Positions 43,586-52,448 are shown, counted from the stretch's first letter. The stretch is 64,000 nt of DNA from Methanosarcina baikalica (GCF_031461075.1 NZ_JAVKPK010000011.1:1-64000); one strand, 5' to 3'. Numbers and translations: made by a program. The notes: generated by a model from the sequence alone, not told the origin.

Positions 43586-46003
43586 TCATTCCTCTTCAAG
43601 TCCCCCTTTAATATCTTCTTCGACTTTTTCTCCGGCTTCCTCTCCGAATTCCTCTCCGAATTCCTCTTCAATTTCTTCCCCGATGTCTTCAGGTTCACCT
43701 TCTACTTCAGGAGTTCCGTATTCTTTTCCTTCAGGCTCGGTTCTCTGTCCCTTCCTTTCCGGCTTCTGTCTCTTTAAGTCCGATTCTCCGGGAGGGATCA
43801 TCATGGCAACCAGGTCAGGGGATGCAATCTGTTTTACGAAACGGGGATCATTGAGTTCGTCCGCATAAATCCTATATATTTTTTTCGAAATGTCATTCTG
43901 GTTAAAAGTACCGGGAACCACTTCCAGAATATAATCTCCCTGTTTCCGGACAGCAGATACGGGCCCGCCTATTACCCTTGTTTCGCCTTTGAGTTCAAGC
44001 CCGACTGCAATGCCAAGAGGCACGTCCTTGAAGTAATTACGTTCTCCACGAATGATAAAAGCCCCTTTCTTCACATATTCTCCGGATTCCGGGGTTTTTG
44101 TGACCTGCTCGGCTTTGACCCAGTAGCAGTCCCCGCTGAAATGCCCGGCTTTCCAGAGGCTGGAATAAGAAACTGAAAACTGTGCAGCCTCCTGCAGAGT
44201 AGATTCGGGAACCTCTTCTCCGCCTGTCTTGATAACCGTAAGGGGAGCACCAGGCGTCTGGGTGTGGAAGACGATATCTCTCTTTTCCATGTATTTTTTG
44301 AAAACTTCCTCATTGGTATCTACATCCCTGCCGCCCACAACCAGGAAACCGTCTGAGGACACGAACCATCTGAACCTGTCGTACCAGTGCTTTTTCCGGG
44401 AAGCCAGCAGTTTTCTCCCTGCCTTTGCAGCCTTCGATGCGGCCTTTTTCACCATAGCCTTTTTGGTATCTTCGATAGCTTTGAGCGCGCCTTCCCTCTT
44501 TTTGCTGAATTTTTTGACCTTTTCATAATATTCCTGAGCGTTCTGAGGCACTGTCTTCCTGATGTCAAGGTTGACGCTCTTCCCGTCAAGCTCCACAGTT
44601 ACAGTCCCGGTTTTCTGGTCAATATTTGTAATATTTTGCGCAGCAGGCATGGTTTTTTTTGCCTGTTTCAGGATAGAGCGGATCTCGTCCCAGGAGTAAC
44701 CCTTTGCTCTTGCACCGTTGAGTACGGAAAAAAGCTCTTCGATAAGCTGGTAATTTGCATAAACAATTTCTGCAATTGTATTGTTCTTCTCAATTTCTTT
44801 TTCAAACTTCGCAAGGCTCTCTTCCTGCTGGAGAAGCCGCCGTTCGAAGACCCCAAGGTTTTTCTCTTTTTTCTCAGCTTCTTTTACCTCTGCAACCTGT
44901 TCCAGAGCCTTTTTCCCGAAAAACTCATCAAGTGCAGTATTAAATGAGTCGAAATATTCTTTTTCAAATCCTGAGTAGCGAATAAGGTCAAAAGGCAGCA
45001 CATCGAAAGTTTCTATCTTTCCGTTAATTTCTTTTTTCACGTGCTGGGGTTTGAGTTTAGGAGCTTCGGCTTCAACTCCAATTTGGGGTTCAATTTCGGC
45101 TTCAATTCCAGCCTGTGGTTCAATTTCAACTTCAGATTCAACCTCAGCTTCGGGTTCAATTTCAACTTCAGGTTCAACCTTAACCTCAGGTTCAATTTCA
45201 GCCTCAGGTTCAACCTTAACCTCAGGTTCAATTTCAGCCTCAAGTTCAACTCCAGGTTCTGTTTGTTCCCCTCTCTTACCTGCCATCCTCCCACTGAAGA
45301 GCGGAGAAAAGAGTTCCTGCATAGCGCTGCAGAGTCCGGAAGCGTCTTCTTCGGTTGCTTCCTTTGCAGACTTTGATTTATCAATTCCTGCCCTGGCACA
45401 AACTTCTTCTGCCAGAACTCCCCCCAGATTGAATCTTGTGGCAATCGTCCGGACAATATCAGCCGTAGATCTGGAAAAAGCCTCCATAAGGTCAGAAACC
45501 TTAGCCTCTACCGGACTCATCTGTGCCACTGGCAACTCGTAAATTTCTCCACTCCGAAGCCGCCTGTCCTTCAGAGTCACAGGATTCATGGGCAGGATAA
45601 TCTTGTTTTCCGAATCAACAATAAGCAAGTTTCCCCGAGCAAAAAGCTCCACAATAAGAGTATTTCTGACTCCTGCCCTCTCGATCCCGATTTTCACGAT
45701 CCTGTCAAAGTCGTGCTGCTCTACAGACATGATCCTGCCCCCAGACAGGTATTTTCTAAGCAGCATTGGAAAAGCCTGCGGAAGCGTGGGGCTTACCCTG
45801 AAGTTTTTACTTAGATGGATGCGCTTCCCAACCTCAATAACCAGGTTGTCCCTGCCATGGTGATAAACGTAAAGGTTGATGCGGATCTCCCCACTGGCTG
45901 GCTGGTAGATCTTCCCTACCTTCGCATCAATAATGGATTTAGGACCCGCTGACAGCTCGGCAACGACTGCAGCAACGTCGGCACTTGACATATCCTGTTT
46001 CAT
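43586..46003 (-). CDS. rqcH: RqcH/NEMF-family ribosome quality control protein
   Basis: 805 aa, NFACT architecture. NFACT-N domain (DAKVGKIYQPASGEIRINLY, LRSGEIYELP), HhH region (ATRFNLGGVLAEEVCARAGI), a long coiled coil (VAEVKEAEKKEKNLGVFERR onward), then the NFACT-R domain (WYDRFRWFVSSDGFLVVGGR, DIVFHTQTPGAPLTVIK). The family binds 60S/50S-nascent chain complexes and adds C-terminal tails. Two features stand out: an acidic low-complexity insert of about 75 residues (EPEVKVEPEAEIEPE repeats, about 45070-45265) between HhH and coiled coil, and an acidic C-terminal tail. The insert is an expanded repeat. Confidence 0.93.
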   Translation of the reverse strand: MKQDMSSADVAAVVAELSAGPKSIIDAKVGKIYQPASGEIRINLYVYHHGRDNLVIEVGKRIHLSKNFRVSPTLPQAFPMLLRKYLSGGRIMSVEQHDFDRIVKIGIERAGVRNTLIVELFARGNLLIVDSENKIILPMNPVTLKDRRLRSGEIYELPVAQMSPVEAKVSDLMEAFSRSTADIVRTIATRFNLGGVLAEEVCARAGIDKSKSAKEATEEDASGLCSAMQELFSPLFSGRMAGKRGEQTEPGVELEAEIEPEVKVEPEAEIEPEVKVEPEVEIEPEAEVESEVEIEPQAGIEAEIEPQIGVEAEAPKLKPQHVKKEINGKIETFDVLPFDLIRYSGFEKEYFDSFNTALDEFFGKKALEQVAEVKEAEKKEKNLGVFERRLLQQEESLAKFEKEIEKNNTIAEIVYANYQLIEELFSVLNGARAKGYSWDEIRSILKQAKKTMPAAQNITNIDQKTGTVTVELDGKSVNLDIRKTVPQNAQEYYEKVKKFSKKREGALKAIEDTKKAMVKKAASKAAKAGRKLLASRKKHWYDRFRWFVSSDGFLVVGGRDVDTNEEVFKKYMEKRDIVFHTQTPGAPLTVIKTGGEEVPESTLQEAAQFSVSYSSLWKAGHFSGDCYWVKAEQVTKTPESGEYVKKGAFIIRGERNYFKDVPLGIAVGLELKGETRVIGGPVSAVRKQGDYILEVVPGTFNQNDISKKIYRIYADELNDPRFVKQIASPDLVAMMIPPGESDLKRQKPERKGQRTEPEGKEYGTPEVEGEPEDIGEEIEEEFGEEFGEEAGEKVEEDIKGGLEEE

Positions 46004-46065
46004 GAAGTGGATATAAGAGAGGATTCATGTATAAGTGTTACTGTAGAATTCTTTTTACAGTAGAG

Positions 46066-46136
46066 TTATGCCTCCCGAATTTCGCTTCGGGAGCACGAAG
46101 TCCTTTTCGCTTCGCTCAAGAGGACTTATTGATGGA
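46066..46136 (-). repeat. palindromic intergenic repeat, inverted copy
   Basis: Read on the minus strand it begins AGTCCTCTTGAGCGAAGCG, AAAAGGACTTCGTGCTCCCG and ends GAAATTCGGGAGG. This is the same family as at 33148-33418 and 59849-59975. Two adjacent hairpins are predicted. A further hairpin CCGCACC-TTC-GGTGCGG (about 46210-46226) and a GC-rich TCCGCAAGGACGGA follow before the next gene. Confidence 0.75.
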
Positions 46137-46259
46137 GATAGTTTTAGTAGAAGTTTTGAAAGGGATTGGAAGGAAAAGAAATCGGAAATTTCGTCTTCGA
46201 CCTATCTTGTCCCGCACCTTCGGTGCGGCTTTTCCGCAAGGACGGAAAAAGAAAAAAGT

Positions 46260-46361
46260 TTAGAGTTCCCTCAAGAGGCGAAAGCCTAAGTAGTCATTGC
46301 AGTTCCTGGGGCCGACTCTGTCGCGAGAAGCTGAACGACAGTCCCGAGCACTGCGGATCCA
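46260..46361 (-). other. variable C-terminal segment of the caspase-FGE gene
   Basis: The last 34 codons after GGSW. Compared with the sister FGE gene, an identical 12-base block TGTCGTTCAGCT (encoding CRSA) and an identical 17-base end block (GGCTTTCGCCTCTTGAG) bracket codons that nearly all differ. Most differences can be explained by changes at adenines of an AAC/AAT-like ancestor, as in diversity-generating retroelement variable regions. Confidence 0.5.
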
Positions 46362-47954
46362 GCTACCGCCCCTATATACTAGGTACGAGCCATCTCCATC
46401 TTCCCAGGCACTACCATCAGAAAGAGCTCCAGTATAGCCACCATGCCATCTGTCCTGAACCCATTCCCAGACATTCCCATGCATATCATAAAGACCCCAA
46501 GGATTAGGTTTCTTCTGGCCAACTGGATGAGTTTCAGAACCTGAATTTTTATCGTACCACGCATATTCATTAAGCTTTGACTCATCATCACCGAAGGAAT
46601 ACCTTGTATTTGTTCCGGCTCGGCAGGAATATTCCCATTCAGCTTCTGATGGTAAACGATATTTATCAGCGCCTTCCTTTTCATTCAGTTTTTTAACAAA
46701 TTCTTGAACATCTTCCCACGAAACACTTTCTACAGGCCGTTCTTCACCTTTGAAGCTTGAAGGAGTATTTCCCGTAACCTTCTCCCACTGTTTTTGAGTG
46801 ACTGGATATTTACCCATATAAAAAGAGTTTTTAATTATTACTCTGTGAACCGGTTTCTCTTGACCATTATCTTCCGAACCCATCATGAACTCGCCTGCGG
46901 GGATCAGTAAGAATTCCATATTTGTAGAAGAGCTGGTGAAGGTTTTAGGGATTTCTTGTTCCCGATACTTTTCCAGAACATACGATTTTTCAATATCTTC
47001 ATTTTCTAAGTAGCATTGAACAGTATGAATATACGTCTTAACACTCATTCTGCCGGCCAGAAGATCCTCCAGAGAATTTTTTATTTCTCCATCGATTTCT
47101 GTTAATTCCTCTGGTTTTTCATAGGAATCAACAAGAACATTCATGGAGATGTCATAAATAGTAGCTGGAAGTTCTTTTCGGATATTTTTTACCAATTTGT
47201 TTTTATTTCTTATGAATTCCTTCTCTTTAACTTTCAAGGGATTCTTTGCGATTAGAATTTTTCCTTCTACCTGGGTTTTCATAACGGGAGACTGAGAACA
47301 TCTTTTTGCCGTTTTTTTGCGGGCATATTCATACAAATCATTTATGTATATGAAACCGTCTTCATCCTCGTCTGCGCTGCCATTTTCCAGACCTTCCAGC
47401 AAGTATTTAGTAAAAACTCCGTGTTTGAGTTCTGTATCTTCCTTTGCTTTCGGTGATCCTATCAGACCTGTAGATGTAAGAATAACAGTACCTGATCCAG
47501 AGGAGTAATTAGAAAGTGCTTCTTCTAAGTCGTCTCCTTTTATTCCGGCAACACCACTATAGCAGCAATCAAGAACGATAATAACTGATTTAAGCGACGG
47601 ATATCTCATGCACCTGTTGATGTAATCAAAATTTAATGATGTTGCCAGAGGACAATCTTCTTTAGCGTCCTTGAATAGCAAACGCAGTCCATTATCCAGA
47701 TGTTTTTTTCCATGACCGGAAAAATAAATGAAAACAAGGTCGTCATGATTTGCGTTTTTCAATATTTTTTCAATTTTGATCCTTGCATCTATAAAGGTAC
47801 TGTCTATTGATTCTTCAACTTCATCAAATCCACAAATATCTTTATTCAGCAGGACTTCCTTCATCGAAAGAGCATCAGCTACTGCAAAACGTAATTCCTT
47901 TTTTGAATCAGGATAATTATTTCCAATAACAAGCCCGATTCTCTTGCCAGTCAT
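46260..47954 (-). CDS. caspase-like (peptidase C14) protease fused to an FGE-sulfatase domain
   Basis: 564 aa. Residues 1-240 are a caspase-like fold: GKRIGLVIGNNYPDSKKELR (strand 1), catalytic His81 in FIYFSGHGKKH, catalytic Cys131 in VIIVLDCCYSGVAG, and SSGSGTVILTSTG. A linker of about 100 residues is helical. From about residue 345 a formylglycine-generating-enzyme/C-type-lectin-like domain follows: MEFLLIPAGEFMMGSE, MGKYPVTQKQWEKVTG, RLPSEAEWEYSCRAG, LYDMHGNVWEWVQDRW, RGGSWIRSARDCRSAS and LGFRLLREL. Such fusions occur in prokaryotic conflict or programmed-death systems, where the FGE part probably senses or binds a target. The caspase residues are intact, suggesting an active protease. 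The two downstream-in-sequence, upstream-in-transcription genes belong to the same unit. Confidence 0.9.
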   Translation of the reverse strand: MTGKRIGLVIGNNYPDSKKELRFAVADALSMKEVLLNKDICGFDEVEESIDSTFIDARIKIEKILKNANHDDLVFIYFSGHGKKHLDNGLRLLFKDAKEDCPLATSLNFDYINRCMRYPSLKSVIIVLDCCYSGVAGIKGDDLEEALSNYSSGSGTVILTSTGLIGSPKAKEDTELKHGVFTKYLLEGLENGSADEDEDGFIYINDLYEYARKKTAKRCSQSPVMKTQVEGKILIAKNPLKVKEKEFIRNKNKLVKNIRKELPATIYDISMNVLVDSYEKPEELTEIDGEIKNSLEDLLAGRMSVKTYIHTVQCYLENEDIEKSYVLEKYREQEIPKTFTSSSTNMEFLLIPAGEFMMGSEDNGQEKPVHRVIIKNSFYMGKYPVTQKQWEKVTGNTPSSFKGEERPVESVSWEDVQEFVKKLNEKEGADKYRLPSEAEWEYSCRAGTNTRYSFGDDESKLNEYAWYDKNSGSETHPVGQKKPNPWGLYDMHGNVWEWVQDRWHGGYTGALSDGSAWEDGDGSYLVYRGGSWIRSARDCRSASRDRVGPRNCNDYLGFRLLREL

Positions 47955-47971
47955 GATGCTAACACATGATA

Positions 47972-48400
47972 TTATTCATTAGAATTCATGAAACGACTCA
48001 GACCTTCACAGATTGATAGCTGCGGGTTTTCTTCAAAAAATTTAGATACTTTTGTAAGAGGCAATTTTGAAATTTTAACCGTACTTCCGTCAGGGTATTT
48101 TAATTCAATTTCAGCAGTTGGCCTGTACTCAAGCCATGTCTTCATCGCATCAAGGATTATAGTAGCGAAAACTTCTCCTGTTATACCGAAAACTGCAAGT
48201 GTGCTAAAAATAGTTGATAAGTCAGTTCGCTCCCCTTCAGAGCACTTAAGTTTTAAAGGTTCTATCCAACCATCAGGTATACTCCTGCAAATTGAACTGT
48301 ATAACTGGCAGCACTGTTCCTGCCAGTATTCCGAAGAATATTCAACACCGCCAGATTTCAATATGAGAGAAAAATTAAATTTATCAGGAAATCCTTGCAT
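47972..48400 (-). CDS. small conflict-system component resembling EACC1
   Basis: 142 aa. The N-terminal part (FNFSLILKSGGVEYSSEYWQ, LYSSICR) is alpha/beta. A hydrophobic helix LSTIFSTLAVFGITGEVFAT (about residues 61-80) is followed by MKTWLEYRPTAEIELKYPDG STVKISKLPL (about 87-116) and a last helix. The order of hydrophobic helix, TWL, then a beta hairpin with DGSTVKI is what I remember of the effector-associated constant component EACC1, a small partner of caspases and other effectors in NTP-dependent conflict systems. The gene starts with GGTGGC as ribosome binding site and ends 17 bp before the caspase gene. The assignment is from pattern, not search. Confidence 0.6.
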   Translation of the reverse strand: MQGFPDKFNFSLILKSGGVEYSSEYWQEQCCQLYSSICRSIPDGWIEPLKLKCSEGERTDLSTIFSTLAVFGITGEVFATIILDAMKTWLEYRPTAEIELKYPDGSTVKISKLPLTKVSKFFEENPQLSICEGLSRFMNSNE

Positions 48401-48563
48401 TTTGCCACCAGTTATTCCACAATTAAAAACTTAGATTTTCTTTAGGGAATATATGGTTTGCTATTTACATTCATAAAGAAGTAACATTTTTACAAAAATA
48501 AAATTGTCCCGAAATATTTAGGATAACTGGCTATCTGAAAATTATTTGCAAAAAATAAGAAGG

Positions 48564-48665
48564 TTACAGTTCTCTCAAGAGGCGAAAGCCCAGGTTGCCG
48601 AAACGGCTTTCGGCTTCGCGCTTGAAACGGCCAGCTGAACGACAAAATAGAACAGTGCAGTACCA
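48564..48665 (-). other. variable C-terminal segment of the FGE gene
   Basis: Counterpart of the segment at 46260-46361. The 3' block GGCTTTCGCCTCTTGAG and the CRSA-coding 12-mer are identical, while 17 or so codons between and before them differ; outside this segment the two genes are much more alike. Confidence 0.5.
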
Positions 48666-49388
48666 GCTGCCCCCACGAGAAACCCGATCTGAACTGTCTT
48701 CATCTTTCCACACGATTCCATTTGAAGGAGACCCATTGTAATTTTCATGCCATTCGTCTTGTACCCATTCCCAGACATTCCCATGCATATCGTAAAGGCC
48801 CCAGGGGTTTGGTTTTTTCTGGCTAATTGGGTGAGTCTTACTACCTGAGTTTTCAGCGTACCAGGCATATTCATTAAGCTTTGACTCATCATCACCAAAA
48901 AAATACCTTGTTTGCGTACCAGCCCTGCAGGCATACTCCCATTCAGCTTCTGAAGGTAAGCGGTATTTATCAGTGCTTTCTTCTGAATTCAGTTTTTTAA
49001 CAAATTCTTGAACATCTTCCCAGGACATCATCTCAGCAGGCCGATCTTCACCCTTGAAGTGTGAAGGGTTATTTCCCATAATCTTCTTCCATTGTTTTTG
49101 CGTGACAGACGATTTACCCAGGTAAAAAGAGTTTTTAATTGTTACTTTATGGACCGGGTATTCGCAATCTAATCTGTCCTTCTCTTCAGGACGTGAACCC
49201 ATTTCAAATTCACCGGCTGGGATCAGTACAAATTCCATGCCTGTAGAAGGACTGGAAAAGGTTTCATGATTTTCCGGGTTTCCAGAGTTTGCCAGAACAG
49301 ATGAGCTCTCAATCTCTTCTTTTTTCAGGTATTCTCTAACTGTATTAATATAATTTTTAAGATTAGTTTTGCTTTCCACAAGGCCCAC
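48564..49388 (-). CDS. FGE-sulfatase-domain protein, paralog of the caspase fusion C-terminus
   Basis: 274 aa. Residues 8-30 (NLKNYINTVREYLKKEEIES) correspond to the linker of the caspase fusion, and the rest is an FGE/lectin-like domain: MEFVLIPAGEFEMGSR, LGKSSVTQKQWKKIMG, RLPSEAEWEYACRAG, LYDMHGNVWEWVQDEW, RGGSWYCTVLFCRSAG and LGFRLLREL. It is thus an effector-less version of the downstream fusion. The C-X4-C (YCTVLFC) has the same spacing as the active-site cysteines of true FGE, but the first Cys lies at a variable position, so binding rather than catalysis is likelier. It is the first gene of the three-gene unit. Confidence 0.88.
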   Translation of the reverse strand: MGLVESKTNLKNYINTVREYLKKEEIESSSVLANSGNPENHETFSSPSTGMEFVLIPAGEFEMGSRPEEKDRLDCEYPVHKVTIKNSFYLGKSSVTQKQWKKIMGNNPSHFKGEDRPAEMMSWEDVQEFVKKLNSEESTDKYRLPSEAEWEYACRAGTQTRYFFGDDESKLNEYAWYAENSGSKTHPISQKKPNPWGLYDMHGNVWEWVQDEWHENYNGSPSNGIVWKDEDSSDRVSRGGSWYCTVLFCRSAGRFKREAESRFGNLGFRLLREL

Positions 49389-49664
49389 CCACTAAAGTTT
49401 ATTATTACTATATCATGCTCTATAATTCTATAGCATTTATTGTAGTTCATGTTAAAAATTAAATCTTACTGCCATAGAACATCTTGGACCAAAAACAGCT
49501 ATGCAACCCATCATACTAAAAAGAATTTATCTAAACCCGGATTGACTGTTAAACTATTTTAAAAAAACTCATATAACCAAAAGTAAAATATGAGTTAATT
49601 TATCTTAGAAAACCCCTAACTAAATCCTAACAAAAAGATCCAAAACCCGGAAAAACCTAGAACC

Positions 49665-50909
49665 ATGGACAGTAGAACCGCCCGTTTTCTAAAATCCCGC
49701 TTTCAGAATTATTACAAAAATGCCGAAATTGGTCTCCCTGACCACCTGCCTAACAGAGAGTGGGCTTTTATCTTCTATGACGATATGCCTGAAAAGATGA
49801 TGCATAGGCACAAATCTTTCGGCTCGTCAGGCGAGGCTCTTGATTATCTTTATGGCATGTCTCCTGCCCATGTTTACAATTCTACGGCTTATTATGAATA
49901 TCCTGATGCAAAGAAGATGAATGAAAAGAACTGGCTTGGGGCAGAGCTGATTTTCGACCTTGATGCAGACCACCTGCCAAATGCCCCTAAAAATTATTCG
50001 GATATGCTTGAGCTTGTAAAAAAGGAGACTTTCAAGCTCATGGATTTTCTTTTAGACGATTTCGGATTTTTAGAACAGGAAGTTGAGCTGGTGTTTTCCG
50101 GGGGGAGAGGGTACCACTTCCACGTTACGAGTCCGAAAGTCCTGACGCTTGGGAGTGCTGAGAGAAGGGAAATTGTGAATTATGTCAGCGGGAAAGATCT
50201 CGATTTCAAATATTTTTTCAGGGAAGTTGCAATGGATGGGGAATTCGGGACAGGGTCGAAGACTTTCAAAGGGATAAAGAATGTGCCAATGAAGTGTACG
50301 CTTGCAGGATATGATTCCGGATGGGGAAAGAGGATTGCACTTTACCTTACGGATTACATGAAAGCCGAATGCGGAAAGAGATACAAGAAGGATATGTTCC
50401 CTGAACTCCGCAGGCATGAGAAGGTTGGGGATACTACAATAAAAAAGTTGATCAATATTACAAGTAGCGAAAATGGTTTAAAGGACATCCTGGAGAGAGG
50501 AAGGCTGGACTTTGATGTCAGAAACTTTAAGGATATTGCTGCCTATTTTATGCGTGAATCAGTTGAGGATTTTCTGCACAGATTCGGAGCCAGCGTTGAT
50601 GAACCTGTAACTGCGGACATCAAACGGTTGATCCGGGTGCCGGGCTCCTTGCATGGCGGATCCGGGATGCTTGTAAAGAAACTTGCTTTATCCGAACTAG
50701 AGAAATTTGATCCGCTTAACGATGCCGTCGTCTTTGATGAAAGGTCGGTAAAAATAACAGTTTCAAAGCCTTTTTCGGTGCAGATGAAGGGCAAGGATTT
50801 AAAAATAGAAGAGGGTATACAGGAAGTTCCTGAGTATGCGGCCGTGTATTTGATTTGTAGAGGTGTTGCGGAGTATGGACATAGAAGAAATCAGCCAAAT
50901 CCTGTATAA
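49665..50909 (+). CDS. priS: DNA primase small (catalytic) subunit
   Basis: Archaeal/eukaryotic-type primase catalytic subunit that synthesises primers with PriL. Motifs: AELIFDLDADHLPN (catalytic DxD, about residues 92-105), ELVFSGGRGYHFHV (about 139-152, SGxRGxH) and IKRLIRVPGSLHGGSGM (about 329-345). Length 414 aa is normal. No Shine-Dalgarno stands before ATG 49665, suggesting a leaderless or short-leader mRNA. The 3' end overlaps the GINS gene by 35 bp, a conserved archaeal pairing. Confidence 0.96.
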   Translation: MDSRTARFLKSRFQNYYKNAEIGLPDHLPNREWAFIFYDDMPEKMMHRHKSFGSSGEALDYLYGMSPAHVYNSTAYYEYPDAKKMNEKNWLGAELIFDLDADHLPNAPKNYSDMLELVKKETFKLMDFLLDDFGFLEQEVELVFSGGRGYHFHVTSPKVLTLGSAERREIVNYVSGKDLDFKYFFREVAMDGEFGTGSKTFKGIKNVPMKCTLAGYDSGWGKRIALYLTDYMKAECGKRYKKDMFPELRRHEKVGDTTIKKLINITSSENGLKDILERGRLDFDVRNFKDIAAYFMRESVEDFLHRFGASVDEPVTADIKRLIRVPGSLHGGSGMLVKKLALSELEKFDPLNDAVVFDERSVKITVSKPFSVQMKGKDLKIEEGIQEVPEYAAVYLICRGVAEYGHRRNQPNPV

Positions 50910-51582
50910 GGAACAGAACCAAAAATTGAAGGCAATTCAGGCTGATTTTTACCTGGAAGCTGAGAAATATCTCCGGCAGCTTGAAGAGGATATTGGAAAA
51001 ATCAATAACTCCCGTTCTCCTGAATTCAAGATGCTTCATGACGAGCATGAGGGAGCGCTTTCTGCCCTTGAAACTATCTTTATGAAAAGGATCGGGAAGG
51101 TTATTACCATGGCAACTTTTCAATCTCATGCAGACAAACCCATTGCAAAAGATATTGAAAAGCTGCTTCCTGTAGAAAAAAGGCTTTATGACCTTGTACT
51201 GCAGGGAATTGAGACCGCAAAAATAGAACTTCTAGGCCCTATTCTGTACCCTGATTCCGAAAAGATTGCAATCTGGCCTGAAATAGAAAGGGGAAGGCAG
51301 ATTTCTGCCAGTGTCAGGGAAGAAAAGGAGACCGGAAAGAAGATCCCCAGAACTGCAGCCGGAAATGAAACAGGGAAAGGGCCAGACAAAAATGATATAA
51401 ATGAAGAATACGTTGTTGTTCGGATGCTGAAGGATCTGCCTACTTTCACAGGTGCAGACGGCCGAAATTATACAGTCAGTGCCGAAGAAGTCGTTGTTTT
51501 GCCGCAACTCAACGCAGCAGGGCTGATAAAGCGAAATGCAGCTAAAATGATTGCCGGACAGGAAAAGGCCGGAAAAGATTAA
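50875..51582 (+). CDS. GINS complex subunit (Gins51-like)
   Basis: 235-aa subunit of the archaeal GINS complex, which joins MCM and Cdc45/GAN in the replicative helicase. The N-terminal A-domain is helical (ISQILYKEQNQKLKAIQADF YLEAEKYLRQLE). The C-terminal B-domain is VVRMLKDLPTFTGADGRNYT followed by VVVLPQLNAAGLIKRNAAKM, the characteristic small beta domain. A-then-B order marks the Gins51 type. ATG 50875 with GAGGTG nine bases upstream is preferred over GTG 50863. It overlaps priS, so primase and GINS are co-expressed. Confidence 0.9.
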   Translation: MDIEEISQILYKEQNQKLKAIQADFYLEAEKYLRQLEEDIGKINNSRSPEFKMLHDEHEGALSALETIFMKRIGKVITMATFQSHADKPIAKDIEKLLPVEKRLYDLVLQGIETAKIELLGPILYPDSEKIAIWPEIERGRQISASVREEKETGKKIPRTAAGNETGKGPDKNDINEEYVVVRMLKDLPTFTGADGRNYTVSAEEVVVLPQLNAAGLIKRNAAKMIAGQEKAGKD

Positions 51583-51974
51583 TTTCCTGAGATTTACAGC
51601 TTATTTTAGCTTGAAAAAAGGAAGGCATCCAGTTTGAAAATCTTGAAAATGTTAAGTTCAGGCATGAAGGCAGGAAAGTCTCTCAGGCAATAGTATGAGT
51701 ATTTATATGTGTAGCTATATCTGTGTAGCTTAACCTTGTTAGCATGCTCTGACCTCGTCATCGATAAAGGACTGCCAATCGCAATATCGAGACGAATAGA
51801 GGTTGGAAAATTTTCAAGTTTATCTAATCAAAGGCTTCCAAAATAAGATCTTCCCAGGATCAAAACGCCAAACATAAACGTCATGTCTATATTAAATAAC
51901 TAATTACAATGCCTTTCCGCGAAAGCCGGAGAAGGCGAGCTACAATACCAATAATCATTAAAAAGGTGTAAAGA
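51583..51974. promoter_or_regulatory. leader of the rpl44e operon
   Basis: No gene. TATA-like elements occur near 51690-51715 (TATTTATATG). A small imperfect hairpin GCCTT...GAAGGC lies at about 51912-51937 shortly before the rpl44e start. Confidence 0.4.
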
Positions 51975-52253
51975 ATGAAAATTCCAAAGCGGTTCAGAAC
52001 TTACTGCCCGTTCTGCAAGACCCATAGCGAACACGTAGTCGAAAGGGTCAAGAAGGGTCAGGCTTCATCCATGACCCACATTGCAAGGCAGAAGAAGAGA
52101 CAACAAGGTATAGGAAACAGCGGAAAGTTCTCCAAGGTGCCTGGTGGCGACAAACCCACAAAACGTATATCACTCAGATACCGCTGTACAGTATGTAAGA
52201 AAGCTCACCAGAGACCCTGTTTCAGAGCAAAGAAGTTCGAGTTCAAGGAGTAA
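51975..52253 (+). CDS. rpl44e: 50S ribosomal protein L44e
   Basis: 92-aa zinc-ribbon ribosomal protein. MKIPKRFRTYCPFCKTHSEH gives the first Cys pair (CPFC) and RYRCTVCKKAHQRPCFRAKK the second (CTVC). Its centre has the GNSGKFSKVPGGDKPTKRIS loop of L44e. AAGGTG precedes the ATG. First gene of a conserved archaeal operon with S27e, aIF2 alpha, Nop10 and PAC2. Confidence 0.97.
   Translation: MKIPKRFRTYCPFCKTHSEHVVERVKKGQASSMTHIARQKKRQQGIGNSGKFSKVPGGDKPTKRISLRYRCTVCKKAHQRPCFRAKKFEFKE

Positions 52254-52448
<195 letters not shown>

Noticed and set aside
45041..45542. Several low-complexity frames opposite the RqcH gene
   Set aside because: They are the shadow of the Glu-Pro repeat in RqcH read on other frames.
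46260..49388. A complete diversity-generating retroelement
   Set aside because: No reverse transcriptase, accessory protein or template repeat is in the window; only possible target genes are.
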